Below, piece by piece: positions 1 through 8,461 of a stretch of 54,087 nucleotides of DNA. Positions within the stretch are counted from its first letter, which is position 1; each line of letters starts with the position of its first letter. Under the pieces are notes generated by a model. The model was given only the letters and a program-made list of their open reading frames with translations, was not told the DNA's origin and searched no databases. The stretch is from positions 127,271-181,357 of the forward strand of contig NZ_BMRI01000001.1 of the NCBI RefSeq assembly GCF_014648555.1, in the 5' to 3' direction. The position numbers and the translations under genes were made by a program. Source of the DNA: Kitasatospora griseola (GTDB taxonomy: Bacteria; Actinomycetota; Actinomycetes; Streptomycetales; Streptomycetaceae).

Positions 1-3000
1 CCCGGCCGCCGTCACCTGGACCGTGACGTCCAGTCTGCTCGACGGCATGGCCAACACCACCACCACCGTCATCTCCGAGAAGACCGTGGTGGGCGGCAAG
101 ACCCTGGCCCGGCCGAAGTACATGATCGCGCCGACCTCCGCCGCCACCCCTGCCGCCTGCGCGGCCGACCCGGCCACCAAGGGCTGCCGCGTCCTGCAGT
201 TCGTCTACGCCAACACCACGACCGCGACCGGCTACAGCACCTCCAGCCAGTTCGGCGACTTCGCCGGCCAGGTCTCCACCATCAAACTGTGGGCCACCGC
301 CCCCGGCGCGGCAAACGCCACCGCCACCGACGTCGCCACCTACCGCTATGACCTCGGCGGCTCGCTCCGCCAGACCTGGGACCCCCGGACCGGCCAGCCG
401 ACCCAGACCCAGTACTCGTACATTGCCGGTGGCGCCTCCGACGGCGCGCTGTACGCCATCCTGCCGCCCGGCATCAACGGCGGCTACCACATGGCCTACG
501 GCAACATCGCGGCCAACCCGGCCGCCGGCGACGGCATGCTCACGAAGGTGTGGACCAACACCCTCGCCCCGGGCACCAACACCGTCAACGGCACCGCCAA
601 CACCACCATCGTGTACGGCGTTCCGACCAGCGGCAGCAAGGCGCCCGAGGAGTTGTCTGTCACCACCGGCGCGACCTGGGGCCAGACCGACCTGCCCACC
701 GACGCCACCGCCGTCTTCCCCGCCGACCAGATCCCGGCCTCCAACAGCGGCACCGACCTGAACGCGGGCGACTACACCCGAGCCACCGTCAACTACCTGA
801 ACGCCTCCGGCCGCCAGGTCAACACCGCCGCCCCCGGGCACCGCATCACCACCACCGAGTACGACAAGTGGGGTAACAGCGTCCGCACGCTGGCCGCCGC
901 CAACCGCGAACTGGCCCTCGGCACCACCGACGCCGCCAAGGCCCAGCTGGCCGACCTCGGCATCAACACCCTCCCCAGCGGTGAGCGCGCCCAACTGCTC
1001 TCCAGCGCCAGCCAGTTCAGCACCGACGGCCAGCGCGAGACGGAGAACTCCGGCCCGCTGCACCGCGTCACCCTTGCCGCCGACGTGGTGTCCGGCGGCG
1101 CGACCGTCGCCAAGGCCGGCACCCAGACGATCGCCCGCACCCGCACCGTGAAGACCTACGACGAGGGCCGCCCGACCGACGGCACCGCCAAGGTCAAGGA
1201 CCAGGTCACCACCACCGTCACCGGCGGCGCCCTGCGCGCCTGGCCGGACGTCTTCGCCGAGACCCGCACCGACAAGACCGTCTTCGACTGGGCACTCGGC
1301 CTGGCCACCCAGCAGATCCAGGACGCCGGCGGGGTGAACCTCGTGACCAGCACCGGCTACGACAGCCAGGGCCGCACTATCTCCCAGTCACTGCCCAGGT
1401 CGAACGGTTCGGACGCGGGCACCCTCCGCACCACCTACTGGTCTGCCACCGGCACCGGCACCTGCGCGGGCCGCCCCGAGTGGGCCGACCTGGGCTGCCA
1501 GATCGGTCCGGCCGGCGATATCACCGGCGGCGGGACGAACCCGACCCAACTGCCCGTCAAGACCGTCCAGTACGGCCTGTTCGGGCAGACCGCGCAGACC
1601 GACGAGACCGCAAGCGGTGTCACCCGCACCGTCATAATCACTCCCGACGCCGCGGGCCGCCCCGTGACCACCACCGTCAGCGGGGGCCTCGGCGCCGCCG
1701 TCCCGGCGGTCACCACCACCTACGACTCCGTCACCGGCGCGGTCACCAAGCAGACCTCCACCACCGGCGGAACCATCACCAAGGCCTACGACGCGCTCGG
1801 TCGTCTGACCTCCTACACCGACGCCGACGGCGCGACCACCTCCACTCAGTACGACGCCCTGAACCGGCCCACCAAGGTCACCGACAGCGTCCCCTCCACC
1901 ACCACCTACACCTACGACACCGCCATCGACCCGCGCGGCCTGGCCACCTCGGTCACCGACTCGATCGCCGGCACCTTCACCGCCCGCTACGACGCCGACG
2001 GCCGCGCCGTCACCCAGGGCCTGCCGGGCGGCTACACCACCACCGACACCTACGACCCGTCCGGCACCGCGGCCGTGCGGACGCACACCCGGGACAGCGA
2101 CGGCACCGTTCTGGTCCGCGACAGCATCACCGAGACCGTCCACGGCCAGTGGGCCACCCACACCGGCACCCCCGGCGTCACCGCGGCCCAGACCTACGCC
2201 TACGACCGGACGGGTCGCCTGACGACCGTTCAGGACACCTCGCCCGACGCCGTCTGCACCACCCGCAGCTACGGCTTCGACAACAACACCAACCGCACCT
2301 CGCTGGCCACCGCGGTTGCCGCGCGCGGCACCGACTGCACCACCAACGGAGCCACCACCCAGACCAACACCTACGACACCGCCGACCGCCTGGTGAACCC
2401 CGGTTACACCTACGACGCGTTCGGCCGCACCATCGCACTGCCCGGCTCCACCGTCGCCTTCTACACCAGCGACCTGGTCCAGCAGCAGACCACCGGCGAC
2501 AAGCGCCAGACCTGGACCCTCGACTCCAGCCAGCGCCTGCGCGCCTGGACCATCGAGACCAACAACGCCGGCACCTGGACCTCCACCGGCAGCAAGACCA
2601 ACCACTACGACGGTGACACCGACAGTCCCCGTTGGATCGTCGAGGACGCCGCCGGAAACCTCACCCGCAACGTCGACAGCATGAACGGCAACCTGGGAGC
2701 GACCACCACCAAGACCGGTGGCACTGTCCTGCAGTTCGCCAACCTGCACGGCGACATCTCCCTCCAGCTTCCACTGGACACCGCCGCCGCTCCCACTGTC
2801 CTCGACAGCGACGAGTACGGCAGCCCGCGCGCCGGACAGGTGACCGTCCGCTACGGCTGGCTCGGAGGCAAGCAGCGCTCCGGTGAAACCGTCGGCGGCC
2901 TCACACTCATGGGCGTGCGCCTGTACAACCCGGCATCCGGGCGCTTTCTGTCCGTCGACCCGGTATATGGCGGAAACGCCAACGCATATGACTACACCTC

Positions 3001-3445
3001 GGGCAACCCCCTGACACGCTTCGACCTCGACGGCAAATGGAGTTGCGGTGCCTGCAAATACTTGAGGCGCAAGCATCTCGAAGCAACTGCGTGCGCTTCA
3101 CTGGGACAGCGAGGGTGCCAGTGGGCGATGCAGCTCTCCAACATCCTGAAGAAGATCGCACCCGGAGGCCACGGCCGGGACAATGCCATTCGGCACTTCA
3201 TGTGGCAGTCGGCCCTCACCCTCTACTTCGGCGCGGCCGCAGCCAAACGTCTGGGAGACGCCCACGAATACGGAGAGCATGGAGAGGACCACAATATCGA
3301 CGTGTTCAACAACAATGTGGCCAGGAACTATGCGAGGAGCTATTGGTTCCGCAAGCGCATGAAGGCCGCAATCTCACGACGCCAGTTCTTCGAAGTTCTC
3401 TACCAACAGGCCGACCGGGTCTACAACTCCGGCGCCCTCCGCTAG
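1..3445 (+). CDS. RHS/YD-repeat polymorphic toxin, 3' part (5' end outside window)
   Basis: The frame is open to the left edge, so the true start lies upstream. The visible ~1,140 residues hold many YD-type repeats (for example YDALGRLTSYTDADG, YDALNRPTKVTD) and end in the RHS core signature (GVRLYNPASGRFLSVDPVYG, then NAYDYTSGNPLTRFDLDG) near residue 1000. RHS proteins are large secreted or surface shells that carry a variable C-terminal toxin. Here the last ~136 residues (about 3035-3442) form an unrelated Cys/His-rich tip with GGHGRDNAIRHFMWQSAL, DAHEYGEH and NIDVFNNNVA. The N-x2-RH ... HE ... D-x2-NN layout resembles the DUF6973-type tip; that assignment is from memory and moderate. Base composition is visibly more AT-rich over the tip than over the repeats, as expected for an exchanged toxin cassette. 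The next gene may encode immunity. Confidence 0.85.
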   Translation, partial: PAAVTWTVTSSLLDGMANTTTTVISEKTVVGGKTLARPKYMIAPTSAATPAACAADPATKGCRVLQFVYANTTTATGYSTSSQFGDFAGQVSTIKLWATAPGAANATATDVATYRYDLGGSLRQTWDPRTGQPTQTQYSYIAGGASDGALYAILPPGINGGYHMAYGNIAANPAAGDGMLTKVWTNTLAPGTNTVNGTANTTIVYGVPTSGSKAPEELSVTTGATWGQTDLPTDATAVFPADQIPASNSGTDLNAGDYTRATVNYLNASGRQVNTAAPGHRITTTEYDKWGNSVRTLAAANRELALGTTDAAKAQLADLGINTLPSGERAQLLSSASQFSTDGQRETENSGPLHRVTLAADVVSGGATVAKAGTQTIARTRTVKTYDEGRPTDGTAKVKDQVTTTVTGGALRAWPDVFAETRTDKTVFDWALGLATQQIQDAGGVNLVTSTGYDSQGRTISQSLPRSNGSDAGTLRTTYWSATGTGTCAGRPEWADLGCQIGPAGDITGGGTNPTQLPVKTVQYGLFGQTAQTDETASGVTRTVIITPDAAGRPVTTTVSGGLGAAVPAVTTTYDSVTGAVTKQTSTTGGTITKAYDALGRLTSYTDADGATTSTQYDALNRPTKVTDSVPSTTTYTYDTAIDPRGLATSVTDSIAGTFTARYDADGRAVTQGLPGGYTTTDTYDPSGTAAVRTHTRDSDGTVLVRDSITETVHGQWATHTGTPGVTAAQTYAYDRTGRLTTVQDTSPDAVCTTRSYGFDNNTNRTSLATAVAARGTDCTTNGATTQTNTYDTADRLVNPGYTYDAFGRTIALPGSTVAFYTSDLVQQQTTGDKRQTWTLDSSQRLRAWTIETNNAGTWTSTGSKTNHYDGDTDSPRWIVEDAAGNLTRNVDSMNGNLGATTTKTGGTVLQFANLHGDISLQLPLDTAAAPTVLDSDEYGSPRAGQVTVRYGWLGGKQRSGETVGGLTLMGVRLYNPASGRFLSVDPVYGGNANAYDYTSGNPLTRFDLDGKWSCGACKYLRRKHLEATACASLGQRGCQWAMQLSNILKKIAPGGHGRDNAIRHFMWQSALTLYFGAAAAKRLGDAHEYGEHGEDHNIDVFNNNVARNYARSYWFRKRMKAAISRRQFFEVLYQQADRVYNSGALR

Positions 3446-3461
3446 TCGCGGGCCGCTCCAC

Positions 3462-3496
3462 ACGGATCCACCTCGCCCCCCACGAGGTGGATCCGT
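3462..3496 (+). terminator. Strong hairpin after the RHS gene
   Basis: A perfect 14-bp stem (ACGGATCCACCTCG at 3462-3475, complement at 3483-3496) encloses a 7-nt C-rich loop. It starts 17 nt after the RHS stop and lies 38 nt before the next start. It is likely a transcription terminator or attenuator separating the toxin gene from the small downstream gene. Confidence 0.7.
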
Positions 3497-3533
3497 CCCC
3501 AACCGGGTCCTCTCTTTGAAATGAAGGGTGAAA

Positions 3534-4013
3534 ATGAAGAAACTGTGGCGGGTCTATCTCCTCCTGGCTGCGACCGCGGCGGCAGGGATGGCCCTGCTCT
3601 CACTACCGGAGCTCCTGGCCGATAAGGGGTGCGACGCGGCCGTCGGACGCGCCGACTCCGAGCAAGCCCGGCAACTCCTGGCGGCACATCCGGACAGCGT
3701 CGCGGACGGGCGTTCCAGTAAGGCCTGCAACGTGGACGGCGGCTTCGGCCATGCCGAGACGGAATATCAGTACGCCGTGCCCGAGACGGACATTGTCGCC
3801 TTCTATCAGAAGCATGCCACCTCGATCGGATGGGCCGCTGACGACGAAGGCGCGACAGGCCATCCGGAGAATGTGGGGTTCTGCTTCACCGGGACGGTCT
3901 CCGACCGGCCGGTCCTGATCCGGGTCTCCTTCCGGAAGCCGGAGCACACCTACGTCGTCAAAGCCGAGTCGAGCCTGAAGGACGAGAAACCGGGCCGGTG
4001 CTGGGTGTCGTAG
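3534..4013 (+). CDS. Small membrane-anchored protein, candidate immunity protein
   Basis: Encodes 159 residues. I chose the ATG because AAGGG sits 6 nt upstream; a GTG 6 nt earlier would overlap that site. The N-terminus is KK followed by a hydrophobic stretch (about residues 5-27), so it is either an uncleaved membrane anchor or a signal peptide. The remaining soluble domain has four Cys (about residues 33, 64, 117 and 156) and no family I recognise. It follows directly after an RHS gene with a variable tip, the usual place of an immunity gene, and shares its lower GC. The immunity role is inferred from position only; a secreted protein of other function is possible. Confidence 0.7.
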   Translation: MKKLWRVYLLLAATAAAGMALLSLPELLADKGCDAAVGRADSEQARQLLAAHPDSVADGRSSKACNVDGGFGHAETEYQYAVPETDIVAFYQKHATSIGWAADDEGATGHPENVGFCFTGTVSDRPVLIRVSFRKPEHTYVVKAESSLKDEKPGRCWVS

Positions 4014-4188
4014 CCAACAGCAACGCCCGATATGACAACGATGCATGTCGCCAAAAACGGCCCCGCACGGCGTTGAGCGGACCTTCAGGAGCGACCGCGG
4101 CACACGGCACCGTCGGCGATGCAGAGGCGACTGCACAAGCGGCGGCCCTCTCCGCGTACGGCGCCTCGCTGTACTGATCGCGCACTCC

Positions 4189-4220
4189 GGCCCCTCCGCC
4201 CCCGTCGGGACGGAGGGGCC
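4189..4220. terminator. Terminator-like hairpin
   Basis: A perfect 10-bp stem, GGCCCCTCCG (4189-4198) with CGGAGGGGCC (4211-4220), has a 12-nt loop. It is the first strong hairpin downstream of the candidate immunity gene and could end that transcript. Confidence 0.55.
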
Positions 4221-4436
4221 TCTGCATGCCGGCGGGACTTCTTCGCCGCCATGCTCGCCCCACCAAGCCGCTGAGTGGAACGACGCCACACCGCCACGAT
4301 CAGTAGCCCCGCACCGAAGCCCACGGCGAGGAGCGGGCTCAACGTCGTGGTCTCCGCTCAGCGTTCTCGCTGCCTCGCATCGTCATCACCGTCGCGTGTG
4401 CACTGGTTGTGAAATGATCTTCCTCTAGAGCCATGA

Positions 4437-4500
4437 TTCCGCAGGTCATAGGCATGTTCGATCAGAACTACGACCTGTAGGACTCCTCCGACCTGCGGAA
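4437..4500. repeat. 11-bp inverted repeat with 42-nt interior
   Basis: TTCCGCAGGTC (4437-4447) is perfectly complementary to GACCTGCGGAA (4490-4500). The interior repeats a related word (GACCTGTAG near 4472) and is AT-richer than its surroundings. It could be a structured RNA, a remnant of a small mobile element, or chance. No transposase is nearby. Confidence 0.4.
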
Positions 4501-4615
4501 GCGCTGTCTTCGAACCCGCCCACGACCGTCCGACGGCTCGCGATGCGGGATGGGCGCGAAACGGAGAACGGGCCTCCGGAGTGCCCCGGCCCGCCGGCTT
4601 ACGGCCGAGGAGTCG

Positions 4616-5356
4616 CTACGGGTGCTGGGCGGTCGCTCGCCGTGGGCAGGTCCCGCAGGGGTTGGCCGGGTCGATGGCGTAGTAGAGGCAGCAGCCGCTG
4701 CGGGTGCGGGTCCAGGCGCCGTGCTCGTGGCGGAAGGCGGCGGGGCCGGTCCAGGGCGGGGTGCCGGCGGGGACGAGGGCGGTGGCGACGGCGACAGCCC
4801 GGTCCTCCTCGCCGAGCATCCGGCCGAGGTACTGGATGCCGGAGACCAGGTCGTCGGTGGCCATGCCCCACAGTGCGCGGGGACCGCGTCGGACGTAGGG
4901 CTGGAAGGCGGCGAGAACGGGCCCGACGTGGGCGGCGACGGTGTCGCGCAGGGTGGCTTCGTCGCCGAGCACCCAGCCGCCGGGGCGGAGCGCGAAGTCG
5001 CCGGTGTCGGCGTCGATCCACAGGTCGCGGGCGGGCAGGACCGGCACCCGCCGCTCCAGGTACCAGACGCCGCTGATCACCAGTGAGCCGGTCCACAGGT
5101 AGTGGTGGAGCAGCCGGGAGGCCGCGACGTGCGGCCGCGGGGTGATGCCGTGGCGGCTGTGGATCCGGGTGGCCTCACCGTCGATGAGCCGCTCGACGGA
5201 CGAGGCGATCCGGTCGGCGGGGATCCACTGCCGGCCGTCCGCCGGGGCGTGGTCGACCAGGGTGAGGCTCAACACCGGGCAGTTCTCGCCAAGTTGACGG
5301 TACGTATCGGCCAGCCTGTCGGCCGTGCGCGCATACCCGGAGGGCAGGTGGAGCAT
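4616..5356 (-). CDS. FhuF-like (2Fe-2S) siderophore-iron reductase
   Basis: Encodes 246 residues. The ATG at 5356 has AGGGGG just upstream; the longer frame runs into the iron-box promoter. The C-terminus carries the FhuF-type cluster CC-x10-C-x2-C (SGCCLYYAIDPANPCGTCPR, near residues 220-240), which ligates a [2Fe-2S] centre. Family members are cytoplasmic and release iron from imported ferric siderophores by reduction. Residues 50-150 match the FhuF-family pattern of a variable N-terminal part (HHYLWTGSLVISGVWYLE). It is divergent from the siderophore transport and biosynthesis genes and shares their 93-nt control region, so it is almost certainly the iron-release step of this system and iron-repressed with it. 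Confidence 0.85.
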   Translation of the reverse strand: MLHLPSGYARTADRLADTYRQLGENCPVLSLTLVDHAPADGRQWIPADRIASSVERLIDGEATRIHSRHGITPRPHVAASRLLHHYLWTGSLVISGVWYLERRVPVLPARDLWIDADTGDFALRPGGWVLGDEATLRDTVAAHVGPVLAAFQPYVRRGPRALWGMATDDLVSGIQYLGRMLGEEDRAVAVATALVPAGTPPWTGPAAFRHEHGAWTRTRSGCCLYYAIDPANPCGTCPRRATAQHP

Positions 5357-5374
5357 GGTGACCCCCTGTCGGAT

Positions 5375-5393
5375 TGAGGTGAGGCAAACCTTA
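5375..5393. promoter_or_regulatory. Iron box 1 (DtxR/DmdR/IdeR type)
   Basis: TGAGGTGAGGCAAACCTTA matches the actinobacterial consensus TTAGGTTAGGCTAACCTAA at 15 of 19 positions by direct count. It lies 19 nt upstream of the fhuF-like start, so it should control that gene. The repressor gene is not in the window. Confidence 0.75.
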
Positions 5394-5420
5394 CACAGGC
5401 TCACCCCGGGCTTGACGAAA

Positions 5421-5439
5421 TTAGGTAAGCCTCACCAAA
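5421..5439. promoter_or_regulatory. Iron box 2 (DtxR/DmdR/IdeR type)
   Basis: TTAGGTAAGCCTCACCAAA also matches the 19-bp iron-box consensus at 15 positions. It ends 10 nt before the GTG of the first FecCD permease, so bound repressor would block the promoter or start of the nine-gene run. The two box centres are 46 bp apart. Confidence 0.75.
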
Positions 5440-5449
5440 CTTTGATCTC

Positions 5450-6484
5450 GTGCTCAGTACCGAAACACCGGCGTCCACAGCCCCGGCGGCTCGGCACTCG
5501 GCGGTCCGGCGGCCTCTGCTGCTGGCGGCCGGTGTCGGTGTGCTGGTGATCTGCGCGGCGCTCAGCCTCGCCCTCGGATCGCGATCGATCCCGCTCTCCG
5601 CGGTGATTGACGCCCTGTCCGGAACGGCGCACGGCGGCGATGCCGATGTGGTGGTGGGTCTGCGGGTGCCGCGGACCGTCATCGGGGTGACCGTCGGCGC
5701 CGCCCTCGGGGTGGCCGGGGCTGTCGCCCAGGGCGTCACCCGCAACCCGCTGGCCTCGCCGACCACGCTGGGGATCAACGCCGGGGCGAGCTTCGCCGTG
5801 GTGATGGCGATCTTCGCGCTGGGTCTGACCCGACCGCTGGAGTTCGTCTGGTTCGCAGTCGCCGGTGCGGCGGGCGCCGCGCTGCTGGCGTACGGAATGG
5901 CCCGTCGCTCGGGCGACCTCGACCCGGTGCGGCTCGCGCTCGGCGGCACCGTGCTGTCGGCCGTCCTCGCTTCCTGGACCTCGGCGCTGATGCTGGCGAG
6001 CCGTCGGACGCTGGACGAGGCCCGGTTCTGGCTCGCGGGTTCGATCAGCGGGCGCAGCCTGGACGCGCTGTACCAGGTGCTGCCGCTGATCGTGATCGGC
6101 GTCCTGCTCGCGCTGCTGGTCTCCCCCGCGCTGAACGCGCTGGCGCTCGGCGACGAGACCGCGCAGGCGCTGGGCGTGCCGGTGGCGCGGATCCGCATGG
6201 TGGGCGGCCTGGCCGTGGTGCTGCTGGCGGCCGGTGCGGTCGCGGTGGCGGGGCCGGTGGCGTTCATCGGACTCGCGGCGCCGCACCTGGTGCGTCCGCT
6301 GCTGGGCAACGACCATCGGCTGCTGGTGCCGGGCTGTCTGGTCGCCGGTCCGGTGCTGCTGCTGGCAGCCGATGTGCTGGGCCGGCTGGTGGTGCGGCCC
6401 TCGGAGATCGAGGTCGGCATCGTCACCGCGTTCCTCGGCGCGCCGCTGCTCGCGGTGCTGGCGCGGAAGGTGGCGTCCCGATGA
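5450..6484 (+). CDS. Iron-siderophore ABC permease 1 (FecCD family)
   Basis: Encodes 344 residues from a GTG directly downstream of an iron box. It has the FecCD layout: about 8-10 hydrophobic segments, the early RVPRTVIGVTVGAALGVAGA motif, the TRNPLASPTTLGINAGAS loop that contacts the ATPase, and the GPVAFIGLAAPHLVRPLLG motif near residue 275. It should form the membrane channel with the next gene and import ferric siderophore across the cytoplasmic membrane. Its stop overlaps the next ATG (ATGA), giving translational coupling. No obvious Shine-Dalgarno lies before the GTG, so the transcript may be very short-led or leaderless. Confidence 0.93.
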   Translation: MLSTETPASTAPAARHSAVRRPLLLAAGVGVLVICAALSLALGSRSIPLSAVIDALSGTAHGGDADVVVGLRVPRTVIGVTVGAALGVAGAVAQGVTRNPLASPTTLGINAGASFAVVMAIFALGLTRPLEFVWFAVAGAAGAALLAYGMARRSGDLDPVRLALGGTVLSAVLASWTSALMLASRRTLDEARFWLAGSISGRSLDALYQVLPLIVIGVLLALLVSPALNALALGDETAQALGVPVARIRMVGGLAVVLLAAGAVAVAGPVAFIGLAAPHLVRPLLGNDHRLLVPGCLVAGPVLLLAADVLGRLVVRPSEIEVGIVTAFLGAPLLAVLARKVASR

Positions 6485-7542
6485 GCGCGGACACGTCGAT
6501 CCACGGTCGGGCCGGCGCACCGGCCTCCGGTGCGTTGGCCGGGGCCCGCCGCCGGAGTCTGCTGCTGGTCGCCGGCGCCGCCGTGCTGCTGGTGCTGATG
6601 ACCGGGGTGGCGCTGTCCACCGGCCAGGTCCGGATCCCGCTGCTGGACGCGCTGCGCGCGCTGTTCGGCTTCGGCACGGACGGGGACGTGCTGGTGGTGC
6701 GGGAGTTCCGCGCGCCGCGGGTGCTGTCGGCGCTGATCGCGGGGGCCGGCCTGGCCGTGGCGGGTTCGCTGCTGCAGCGCCTGTTCCGCAACCCGCTGGC
6801 ATCCCCGGACGTCATCGGGGTGACCGGTGGTGCCTCGTTCGGCGCGGTCCTGCTGCTGGCCACCGGCGCCTCGCAGGCGTTGACCCCCCTGGCGGCGCTC
6901 GGCGGCGGGCTGCTGGCTGCGGCGCTGCTCGGGGCGTTCGCGTGGCGCTCCCGGCTGGCCGTGACCCGGCTGGTGCTGGTGGGCCTGGCGGTGCAGGCGG
7001 GCCTGGCGGCGGCGGTCAACCTGATGATCGTCCGATTCCCGGCGGAGCTGGCCGGCCAGGCGCTGCAGTGGACCACCGGTTCGCTGTACGGCCGCACCTG
7101 GCCCGAGGTGTGGGCGGCGGGCGGAGCCGTCGCGGTCGCGGTGACGGCGGTGTTCCTGCTGAACCGTCAGGTCGCGGTGCTCGACCTGGGCGACGACTCG
7201 GCCGGCGGGCTGGGCCTCGACCCGCACCGGATGCGGCTCGCCCTGCTGCTGCTCGCCGTGGTGCTGGCCTCGTTGGCCGCCGCGCTGACCGGACCGGTCG
7301 CCTTCGTGGCGCTGGCCGTACCGCATCTGGTGCGGCTGCTGGCCGGGCCGCCGACCCCGGCGACGCTGGCGCTGACCGCACTGACCGGCGCGCTGCTGCT
7401 GCTGACCGCCGACCACCTCGTCCTGCATGTCCTGCCGGTGCACGGCCTGCCCGTCGGCGCCGTCACCGCGACGCTCGGCGCCCCCTGGCTGCTGGCGCTG
7501 ATGATCCGCCAGGGCCGACTGCCGCAGAGGAGTTCCCGATGA
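6481..7542 (+). CDS. Iron-siderophore ABC permease 2 (FecCD family)
   Basis: Encodes 353 residues. It is a paralogue of the preceding permease, with RAPRVLSALIAGAGLAVAGS, FRNPLASPDVIGVTGGAS and GPVAFVALAVPHLVRLLAG in the same order. FecC/FecD pairs form a heterodimeric channel, which explains two adjacent copies. It overlaps the upstream gene by 4 nt and the downstream ATPase by 4 nt. The first ~30 residues are a hydrophilic extension before the first membrane segment. Confidence 0.93.
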   Translation: MSADTSIHGRAGAPASGALAGARRRSLLLVAGAAVLLVLMTGVALSTGQVRIPLLDALRALFGFGTDGDVLVVREFRAPRVLSALIAGAGLAVAGSLLQRLFRNPLASPDVIGVTGGASFGAVLLLATGASQALTPLAALGGGLLAAALLGAFAWRSRLAVTRLVLVGLAVQAGLAAAVNLMIVRFPAELAGQALQWTTGSLYGRTWPEVWAAGGAVAVAVTAVFLLNRQVAVLDLGDDSAGGLGLDPHRMRLALLLLAVVLASLAAALTGPVAFVALAVPHLVRLLAGPPTPATLALTALTGALLLLTADHLVLHVLPVHGLPVGAVTATLGAPWLLALMIRQGRLPQRSSR

Positions 7543-8369
7543 CCACCGCCGCCACCACCGCCACCACCGGAGCCACCGGAGCCACCGCCGACCGGCTGGC
7601 CGCGCACGGCCTGCAGCTGCGGTACGGCGACCGCACGGTCGTCCGGGGCCTGGACCTGGAGCTTCCCGGCGGCGCGGTCACCGCCGTCGTCGGCCCGAAC
7701 GCCTGCGGCAAGTCCACCCTGCTGCGCGGACTGGTCCGGCTGCTCGACCCGGCGGCCGGCACGGTCACCCTGGACGGCGCCGACATCCACCGGATGCCGG
7801 CCAAGGCGCTGGCCCGCCGGATGGGCCTGCTGCCGCAGCAGCCGGTCACCCCGGAGGCGGTCACCGTGGAGGCGCTGGTCCGGCTGGGCCGCTACCCGCA
7901 CCAGCGGATGCTGACTCCCTGGTCGGCCGCCGACCAGGCCGCCGTCGAGGGGGCGCTGCGCCGCACCGGCACCGACGTGCTGCGCGACCGCCCGGTGGAC
8001 CAGTTGTCCGGCGGCCAGCGGCAGCGCGCCTGGATCGCGCTGGCGCTGGCCCAGGACACCGACCTGCTGCTGCTGGACGAGCCGACCACCTTCCTGGACC
8101 TGCGGCACCAGCTGGACGTCCTGGACCTGGTCGCCGACCTGCACCGGGACGCCGGGCGGACGGTGGTGATGGTGCTGCACGACCTCGGCCAGGCGGCCCG
8201 CTACGCCGACCACCTGGTGGTGCTCGACGGCGGCGAACTGGCCGCAGCCGGCCCGCCGGGCGAGGTGCTGACGGCCGAACTGGTCGAGCAGGTCTTCCAG
8301 GTGCCCTGCCGGGTGATCCCCGACCCCGAAACCGGCACTCCACTGGTCGTTCCGCTGGCCCGCCGCTGA
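7539..8369 (+). CDS. Iron-siderophore ABC ATP-binding protein (FecE/FepC type)
   Basis: Encodes 276 residues. Walker A is GPNACGKST (about residues 50-58), the ABC signature LSGGQRQR (near 155), Walker B LLLLDEPT and the switch His in VLHDLGQAARYAD. The family energises FecCD-type importers. The ATG overlaps the previous stop (ATGA). The N-terminus begins with a low-complexity Thr/Ala/Gly run (about residues 2-18) before the ABC domain, so a start slightly further in cannot be excluded. Confidence 0.94.
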   Translation: MTTAATTATTGATGATADRLAAHGLQLRYGDRTVVRGLDLELPGGAVTAVVGPNACGKSTLLRGLVRLLDPAAGTVTLDGADIHRMPAKALARRMGLLPQQPVTPEAVTVEALVRLGRYPHQRMLTPWSAADQAAVEGALRRTGTDVLRDRPVDQLSGGQRQRAWIALALAQDTDLLLLDEPTTFLDLRHQLDVLDLVADLHRDAGRTVVMVLHDLGQAARYADHLVVLDGGELAAAGPPGEVLTAELVEQVFQVPCRVIPDPETGTPLVVPLARR

Positions 8370-8461
8370 CCCCGTCCCCCTGAGCTTCCGGTGATGCCAC
8401 GAGAGAGCGCGCCACCGGGCGATGAACCCTGCCCGAAAATCCACCCCGCAAGGACAGAAAC

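Larger units (their letters stand above)
4014..4615. other. Gene-free region, 602 nt
   Basis: No open frame here has credible coding character or a family match. It holds a terminator-like hairpin (4189-4220) and a widely spaced inverted repeat (4437-4500) in a locally AT-richer stretch. It separates the RHS locus from the iron island. Confidence 0.6.

Noticed and set aside
1388..3076. Long minus-strand frame opposite the RHS gene
   Set aside because: Low-complexity Gly/Val-rich translation typical of antisense frames in GC-rich DNA; the plus strand has clear YD repeats.
4045..4428. 127-codon plus-strand frame in the gene-free region
   Set aside because: Arg/Ser/Pro-rich, no family, no Shine-Dalgarno, and it contains a terminator-like hairpin.
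4450..4475. Possible tRNA because of a GTTCGATC T-loop-like word
   Set aside because: The flanking bases cannot form the 5-bp T stem and there is no acceptor or anticodon arm.
5401..7443. 680-codon minus-strand frame over the FecCD genes
   Set aside because: Arg/Gln-rich repetitive translation with no domain; both permeases on the plus strand are unmistakable.
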